Below, piece after piece: positions 6,352 to 10,004 of a DNA stretch of 10,004 nucleotides. The stretch covers positions 1-10,004 of the forward strand of contig DAHUYW010000064.1 of NCBI GenBank assembly GCA_027306915.1, in the 5' to 3' direction. The notes beneath the pieces were generated by a model. That model was given only the letters and a program-made list of their open reading frames with translations. It ran no database searches and had not been told where the DNA came from. Made by a program: the position numbers and the translations under genes. Source of the DNA: Spirochaetales bacterium. GTDB taxonomy: Bacteria; Spirochaetota; Spirochaetia; DAHUYW01. Positions within the stretch are counted from its first letter, which is position 1; the number at the start of each line of letters is the position of its first letter.

Positions 6352-6951
6352 ACGGAGTCCTTCCAGGCGCGAATCCGGAAGCTCTTCGCCCGGCGCGTAA
6401 CCGCTCGCTCCCGCGACCTGGTGGCGGCAGGCGTTCCGCGAATCACGCTCACCCGTCTGGTTGCGGCAGGCAGGCTGAAGCGAATCGCCAGGGGAGTCTA
6501 TGCGCTCCCGTCCTACGAGGAATCCGACAACGAAGCCCTTGCGGCGGTCGCTCGACGGGCACCGAGGGCGGTGTTCTGCCTTCTGACGGCCCTTCGCTAC
6601 CACGAGCTTACGACCCAATCTCCCCGCGAGGTCTGGATCGCCCTCGCAAACAAGACCTACGCACCCCGCCTTGACTACCCATCGCTTCGGGTCATTCGCT
6701 ACTCCTCGGAGTCCCTCAACGCTGGCGTGGAGACCCGCCAAATCGAAGGGATCTCGATAAGGATAACGGGAATCAAGAAGACCGTTGCGGACTGCTTCAA
6801 GTTCAGAAACCGCATTGGGCTCGACGTCGCTCTCGAGGCCCTCCGTGAGGCGCGGCGGACGGATCGCTTTGACATCGACAAACTCTGGCGCTTCGCGAAG
6901 GTCGACCGGGTGACGAACCTGATTCGTCCCTACCTCGAGGCGCTTGCGTGA
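6352..6951 (+). CDS. abiEi: AbiEi-type antitoxin (type IV TA), no conventional start codon found
   Basis: The frame encodes about 199 residues from 6352. It has an N-terminal winged helix (FQARIRKLFARR, SRDLVAAGVPRITLTRLVAAGRLKRIARGVYALP, residues 4-53) and then the AbiEi middle and C-terminal region. The latter includes AVFCLLTALRYHELT, VWIALANKTYAP, ISIRITGIKKTVADCFKFRNRIGLDVALEALREA and a C-terminal PYLEALA. AbiEi antagonises the AbiEii toxin without direct binding and represses the operon. No ATG, GTG or TTG occurs in frame between 6166 (a TTG inside antisense tetR) and GTG 6421, which would cut the winged helix. ACG 6352 stands where family members would begin (MESFQARIRKLF-like), suggesting a mutated ATG or a non-standard start. 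Alternatives are ATT 6304, 6 nt behind GGAGGG (6292-6297), or a one-base deletion after ATG 6338. It overlaps abiEii by 4 bp (GTGA). Confidence 0.85.
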   Translation, partial: TESFQARIRKLFARRVTARSRDLVAAGVPRITLTRLVAAGRLKRIARGVYALPSYEESDNEALAAVARRAPRAVFCLLTALRYHELTTQSPREVWIALANKTYAPRLDYPSLRVIRYSSESLNAGVETRQIEGISIRITGIKKTVADCFKFRNRIGLDVALEALREARRTDRFDIDKLWRFAKVDRVTNLIRPYLEALA

Positions 6952-7793
6952 CGGACAGCCGGGCCGCATCGATTCACGATCAGCTCCCTAAGGAGCGGGG
7001 CGAGGATTTCACCGTCACCCTGAGGCGCTATGCGATCGAGCGATTTCTCTACCGACTGAGCATCTCGCCGCACCGCGAGCGGTTCCTGCTCAAAGGCGCG
7101 ATTCTCTTAGACCTCTGGTTTAGCGCGCCCCTGCGGCCAACGCGGGATGCCGACTTTCTCGGCTTGGGATCGCTCGATCCCGAAAGCCTCGCGCAGACCG
7201 TGCGAGAGATCTGCTCAATCCCAGGTGAAGACGGCATTCTGTTCGACCAAGGCTCGGTTCGAGTTTCCGAGATTCGCGAAGAGGCCAACTACGGCGGCCT
7301 GCGTGCGAAACTGCTCGCTCGGCTTGGAAGTGCGCACGCGACGCTCCAGCTTGATGTCGGCTTCGGGGATGCAGTAACACCGGGACCGGAGCCCGTTCGA
7401 TGCCCGACGATACTCGCCGATAGGCCGCCAACGGAGCTTCTCGTATATCCCCGGGCGTCAGTGATAGCCGAAAAGCTTGAAGCAATCGTGAAGCTCGGGA
7501 TCGCAAACAGCCGCATGAAGGACTCCTTCGATCCGCTCGCGCTGTCCGGACAATCCAGGCACGGACAGCTGTCCCAGGCCACTGCAGCGACCCTCTCTCG
7601 CCGCGGTACGGCGCTCCCGCGAGAGCTTCCGATCGGATTGTTCGCGGAGTTCGCTGAGGATCGCCAAAAGCAGATACAGTGGTCGGCGTTCCTCTCCTGC
7701 AATCGGCTTGACGTCCCCGGGTTGCCGGAGGCAATCGATCGAATTGCCGCGGCATTCGGACCATCCCTGCTCCATGCCGGTCGGAGGCGATAG
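6948..7793 (+). CDS. abiEii: AbiEii-type toxin, nucleotidyltransferase fold
   Basis: This 281-aa protein carries the motifs of the AbiEii/AbiGii (DUF1814-type) nucleotidyltransferases. Motif I is FLLKGAILLDLW (46-57) with RPTRDADFLG (63-72; D67, D69). Motif II is LQLDVGFGD (133-141; D136). Motif III is VIAEKLEAIVKLGIANSRMKD (172-192; K176, D192). These enzymes use a nucleotide to modify their target, and some relatives block tRNA by 3'-end nucleotide transfer, giving growth arrest and abortive phage infection. The start is GTG 6948, overlapping the abiEi stop, with GAGG at 6937-6940 as ribosome binding site. One oddity is that the usual KDFYDLW segment reads KDSFDPLAL, and the following helix is a little short. 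The active-site residues are kept, so activity is likely but not certain. Confidence 0.92.
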   Translation: MTDSRAASIHDQLPKERGEDFTVTLRRYAIERFLYRLSISPHRERFLLKGAILLDLWFSAPLRPTRDADFLGLGSLDPESLAQTVREICSIPGEDGILFDQGSVRVSEIREEANYGGLRAKLLARLGSAHATLQLDVGFGDAVTPGPEPVRCPTILADRPPTELLVYPRASVIAEKLEAIVKLGIANSRMKDSFDPLALSGQSRHGQLSQATAATLSRRGTALPRELPIGLFAEFAEDRQKQIQWSAFLSCNRLDVPGLPEAIDRIAAAFGPSLLHAGRRR

Positions 7794-7812
7794 CGTTCAC
7801 GATCCCGCTATC
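7789..7812. terminator. Perfect 7-bp inverted repeat at the abiEii stop codon
   Basis: GATAGCG (7789-7795, containing the abiEii stop TAG) pairs with CGCTATC (7806-7812) across a 10-nt loop. No U-tract follows on either strand, so it is at best a weak or factor-assisted terminator or a 3'-end stabiliser. Confidence 0.35.
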
Positions 7813-8145
7813 CAAATTCGCACTGGGCGAAACGCCGAAGCCGGAAACGGGACGCCCGGTCGCATCGCCTCCCGGAGAGGGTAGGGCTACCATGCCCGTC
7901 TTCGACCCTCCGGGATGACGACCCGCTCCTAAGACGTCGCCGGCATCCATGTCGAGCGCAGTCGTTTCCTCGTCACTCAGGAGAGTCTGAAGTAGCTTCA
8001 AGAGCAACTGGGCCATCGCCGGAATCACCATGAGGAGTACTCGTTCGATCCGTCTGAACCAGCCGGAGAGCCGACATCCTCTGTTTTTGATCACACCTGG
8101 ATTCTCCATTGTGCTGAATATCTCACGGGCAGAGCGCGAAGTCTC
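7813..8145. other. Hairpin-rich spacer between abiEii and the integrase; possible small ORF on the - strand
   Basis: No known gene was recognised here. A compound hairpin is present: CCCGGAGAGGGT (7871-7882) pairs with ACCCTCCGGG (7905-7914) with a 2-nt bulge, and within its loop GGGC (7884-7887) pairs with GCCC (7894-7897). On the - strand an ATG at 8181 overlaps the integrase stop (ATGA) and opens a frame through this spacer. It includes a hydrophobic stretch (VLLMVIPAMAQLLLKLLQTLL) but shows no family resemblance and continues antisense into abiEii, so it is not called a gene. Confidence 0.4.
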
Positions 8146-8166
8146 TCCCCATTTGTGGGTATATTC
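8146..8166 (+). repeat. Direct repeat copy 1, candidate attachment site
   Basis: T followed by CCCCATTTGTGGGTATATTC matches 20 of 21 bases of the copy at 9530-9550. It begins 12 bp beyond the integrase stop. A CCCA/TGGG dyad lies within it, as expected of a tyrosine-recombinase core site. The two copies bracket the integrase gene alone. Confidence 0.6.
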
Positions 8167-8177
8167 AAACTCGACAG

Positions 8178-9413
8178 TCATGCGGTTCCCGTTGCCAGGG
8201 CTTTCTTCGAATCCCGGAGATCAGTCTCTGCGGGCGGCTCTTGGGTCTCCGCGTTCTCGTCTGCGGCCAATGTCCCGAGCGCGATTCCCTCTTGGATCCG
8301 CTTCACATCGCCGAAGCTCCTCGGATCGAAGTGAGTGTAGAGCTCGGTCATCGCCTCGCTCTTGTGGCCCGTCAGCTCCCTAACTTTGCTGTCTGCGACG
8401 TTGCCCATTCGCAAGGTCGTGTTGAAAAAGTGCCGCCACTTGTGGAAGGTAGGCCCGCGGCGCTTCTGCTTAGCCCGGTCGACCCCGACCTGCTCGAGCG
8501 CCTTGTGGAAGTGCTCGTAGATCGCCGACCTACAGACCGGCGTCTTCCCTCCGTCGTTCGAGAAGACGAAGCCGTCCTCGTTTACCTCCATGAGTCGCGA
8601 AAATCCACGCGCAACTACCGCCGGGATCGTCACGTAGCGGGTGTCATGGGTCTTCGTATCCGTTACCTCTCTGAAGGAGTTGTACTGCCGCACAACCTCC
8701 ACGAAGTCCGCGTAGACGCTGTCGGCCCGAAGCCCCTGAATCTCGCCGAGCCTCATACCGGTCGTCGCCGCGAGCATGCTCAGAGTGTAATGCAACTCCT
8801 CTCTCCACACGCATTCGAGCTGCTCCGGATCGAAGAGTCTCTTCACCTCCTCGATCGTCATGATCTCGACCTTGTTCCTCCGAACCGCGGCACGTTGCAC
8901 CTGGGCGCAGGGGTTCTTTTCGATGAGCCCTTTCCTCACCGCGACTCCGAGCATGACCTTCAAGATCGTGTACATGAGGTTCACGCTGTTCGCGGCCCGT
9001 CCCTTTTCAAGGTTGGACACCATCCACACATCGATTTCGTGGCTCGTGATCTCGTTAAGGCGCTTGTTTCCGAATGCCGGTATCAAATGCTTTTCGAGAT
9101 TCCTCTTCCCGTGCCGAGCATAGGAGGTCGAGATCTTGCGCCGTGCCATCCGACTCTTCAGGTACTCGCAGGTCTTCATGTCCCACCACCCTACCGAGAA
9201 CTCCTTGAAGGTCGGCACCTTCTTCACGGTGACGCCGAGCGTTCCCTCTCGGTACATCTCCATGCAGTACAACCGCGCGTCCCGGGCCCTCACTGCGCCC
9301 GTGGACTTCGGATTCGTCCTACGACCATCTTTGTCATACGTCTGGTAGTAATAGACCGTTCTTCCAGAAGACAATCTTCGCGGAAACACGCATAACAGCT
9401 CTCGATAGCGCAT
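8178..9413 (-). CDS. Tyrosine recombinase / phage-type integrase, intact
   Basis: This 411-aa site-specific recombinase has an N-terminal arm-binding segment (RYRELLCVFPRRLSSGRTVYYYQTYD, residues 2-27, of AP2-like strand type). A core-binding SAM-like domain covers about 65-165 (TFKEFSVGWWDMKTCEYLKS; NLEKHLIPAFGNKRLNEI). The catalytic domain runs from about 185 to 375. All active-site residues are visible: R221 (TGMRLGE), K254 (DTKTHD), H324 and R327 (FHKWRH), H350 (LTGHKS) and nucleophile Y359 (TELYTHF). About 50 polar residues form a C-terminal tail. The start is ATG 9413, because AAGGAG lies 5 nt upstream and family similarity begins there. An upstream GTG (9536) would add 41 unrelated residues. 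It likely catalyses integration or excision at the 21-bp direct repeats flanking it, although no excisionase is recognised. The sequence style recalls spirochaete integrases (inference). Confidence 0.95.
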   Translation of the reverse strand: MRYRELLCVFPRRLSSGRTVYYYQTYDKDGRRTNPKSTGAVRARDARLYCMEMYREGTLGVTVKKVPTFKEFSVGWWDMKTCEYLKSRMARRKISTSYARHGKRNLEKHLIPAFGNKRLNEITSHEIDVWMVSNLEKGRAANSVNLMYTILKVMLGVAVRKGLIEKNPCAQVQRAAVRRNKVEIMTIEEVKRLFDPEQLECVWREELHYTLSMLAATTGMRLGEIQGLRADSVYADFVEVVRQYNSFREVTDTKTHDTRYVTIPAVVARGFSRLMEVNEDGFVFSNDGGKTPVCRSAIYEHFHKALEQVGVDRAKQKRRGPTFHKWRHFFNTTLRMGNVADSKVRELTGHKSEAMTELYTHFDPRSFGDVKRIQEGIALGTLAADENAETQEPPAETDLRDSKKALATGTA

Positions 9414-9421
9414 AACAGCTC
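9389..9421 (-). repeat. 13-bp direct repeat covering the integrase ribosome binding site and start
   Basis: CGCATAACAGCTC occurs at 9389-9401 and again at 9409-9421, 20 bp apart. Read on the coding strand each is GAGCTGTTATGCG. The upstream copy is the true start with its Shine-Dalgarno sequence, and the downstream copy reproduces the GAG-N5-ATG layout out of frame inside the coding sequence. It may be a recent small duplication, or chance. Confidence 0.55.
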
Positions 9422-9529
9422 CTTTTCGGGGTTTCGCTTTCACATCAGCAACACACCCCGTTTTCGTGAAATGTTGAGAAGAGAGCATCGACCTCAACTG
9501 ATTGTGGAGCCGCGCTTTACGGAGCGATA

Positions 9530-9550
9530 TCCCCACTTGTGGGTATATTC
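9530..9550 (+). repeat. Direct repeat copy 2, candidate attachment site
   Basis: T followed by CCCCACTTGTGGGTATATTC is the second copy of the repeat at 8146-8166, with one mismatch (C for T). This copy has extended dyad symmetry, with CCCAC-TT-GTGGG flanked by ATAT on both sides, like paired core-binding sites of a tyrosine recombinase. It lies about 117 bp upstream of the integrase start codon, so a role as an integrase promoter operator is an alternative. Confidence 0.6.
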
Positions 9551-9565
9551 CGCACCTTTCATTTC

Positions 9566-9687
9566 GTTGCAGCTGGCTTTGGGCATACAGCCATCCAGTA
9601 GAACTCGGTTAGCCTGGTTCTACGGTCCATGACAACGTCCCCGCCTCTGGCGGGGTCCTGAAGTTGCACCGCCCAAAGCAGCTGAAC
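9566..9687. other. Structured 122-bp element: bulged 17-bp stem enclosing two hairpins
   Basis: GTTGCAGCTGGCTTTGGGC (9566-9584) pairs with GCCCAAAGCAGCTGAAC (9671-9687). All 17 bases of the right arm pair and only two left-arm Gs (9569, 9575) are bulged. Between the arms are GTAGAAC (9598-9604) / GTTCTAC (9617-9623), extended by GG/CC, and CCCCGCC (9639-9645) / GGCGGGG (9649-9655) with a TCT loop. The fold would be a three-way junction in RNA or single-stranded DNA. No coding potential is seen. It could be a non-coding RNA, a mobile-element end, or a recombination site, and the sequence alone does not decide. Confidence 0.55.
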
Positions 9688-9772
9688 TCAGTCGTTGGGG
9701 CGCTTCAAAGAGCGTTCGACACTGAGTGTTACCAGCGTCTGATAAGGGCCGCATGCGGTCGCTTCGGCTGTC

Positions 9773-9801
9773 TTGACGAATAAGTCTTAATAAGGTATCA
9801 T
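9773..9801 (+). promoter_or_regulatory. Promoter of the Phd/YefM antitoxin gene
   Basis: The -35 box is TTGACG (9773-9778), the spacer is 17 bp, and the -10 box is TATCAT (9796-9801). The predicted start near 9808 gives a 13-nt leader containing the GGAG at 9811-9814. The spacer holds AATAAG twice (9779-9784 and 9789-9794), exactly one helical turn apart. A perfect palindrome CCGCATGCGG (9749-9758) lies just upstream. Either could be an operator for the antitoxin. Confidence 0.7.
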
Positions 9802-9820
9802 ATGCGGACTGGAGTAACTG

Positions 9821-10004
9821 ATGGATCTGAAATCCAATATTCGACCAATATCCTACATCAAGACCAACGCCGCGGACATGCTCAAGCAAGTCAATGACAC
9901 CCGCAATCCGATCATTATTACACAAAATGGAGAGGCCAAGGCTGTACTCATCGATACCGACAGCTACCAAGAAATGATCAATTCACTAGGTCTCCTAAAA
10001 CTCT
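9821..10004 (+). CDS. Phd/YefM-family antitoxin, N-terminal part, cut by the window end
   Basis: ATG 9821 is preceded by GGAG (9811-9814) with 6-nt spacing. The 61 visible residues include PISYIKTNAADMLKQV (9-24), then NPIIITQNGEAKAVLIDTD (29-47) and SYQEMINSLGLLKL (48-61). This is the N-terminal DNA-binding and dimer fold of Phd/YefM antitoxins, and most of the domain is present. Such proteins bind an operator as dimers and neutralise a RelE/ParE- or Doc-type toxin through a C-terminal tail. The toxin gene would be expected just beyond the right edge. The gene is visibly more AT-rich than the rest of the window, hinting at separate acquisition. Confidence 0.9.
   Translation, partial: MDLKSNIRPISYIKTNAADMLKQVNDTRNPIIITQNGEAKAVLIDTDSYQEMINSLGLLKL

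Noticed and set aside
8241..9395. 384-aa open frame on the + strand
   Set aside because: It is antisense to the integrase, which carries a full catalytic set.
9566..9687. Integron attC site
   Set aside because: attC sites begin with RYYYAAC and end with GTTRRRY. This inverted repeat has GTT on the left and AAC on the right, on either strand, and lacks the core boxes.
1..10004. CRISPR array or rRNA/tRNA genes
   Set aside because: No regularly spaced repeat series and no rRNA- or tRNA-like sequence was seen on either strand.

Overview
The window is GC-rich bacterial accessory DNA. It is built from an insertion-sequence remnant, a tyrosine integrase, two complete toxin-antitoxin (TA) modules, the start of a third, and a small resistance-like operon. 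The integrase N-terminus (short tyrosine-rich start, then a CMEMYREG-type segment and WWDMKTCEYLKSR) resembles integrases I associate with Spirochaetes. A GC-rich spirochaete, or DNA exchanged with one, is therefore the best guess, but this is inference and no rRNA or tRNA is present to confirm it.

Left part (1-2300, + strand). The C-terminal half of an IS3-family transposase (DD35E) runs in from the left edge, followed by the probable right end of the IS. A hipBA operon comes next. Its promoter is covered by three inverted repeats whose centres lie exactly 27 bp apart, which look like HipB operators. HipB (83 aa) and HipA kinase (450 aa) are both complete with their key residues. About 380 bp without a recognisable gene follow.

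Middle part (2686-6242, - strand). A compact operon reads tetR > glycosyltransferase > DHA2-type 14-TM efflux pump, with a 4-bp overlap and a 5-bp gap between genes. The tetR promoter is near-consensus, places the start site at or next to the ATG (a leaderless mRNA), and carries a 12-bp palindrome that is a good TetR operator. The layout suggests a repressor controlling modification and export of a small molecule, or a glycolipid assembly and export pair.

Right part (6300-10004). Divergent from tetR lies an AbiE-type TA pair (abiEi antitoxin, abiEii nucleotidyltransferase toxin). The antitoxin has no conventional start codon in front of its winged helix, while ACG sits exactly where ATG would be expected. 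A hairpin-rich spacer follows, then an intact tyrosine integrase on the - strand bracketed by two copies of a 21-bp direct repeat (20/21 identical) that are candidate attachment sites. Past the integrase is a 122-bp element that folds into a bulged 17-bp stem enclosing two hairpins. At the right edge a Phd/YefM-type antitoxin begins behind a strong promoter and is cut by the window end.

Three different TA systems together with recombination genes suggest a genomic island or defence/stability hot spot. The least explained signals are the integrase-only unit between direct repeats, the structured 9566-9687 element, and the missing abiEi start codon.
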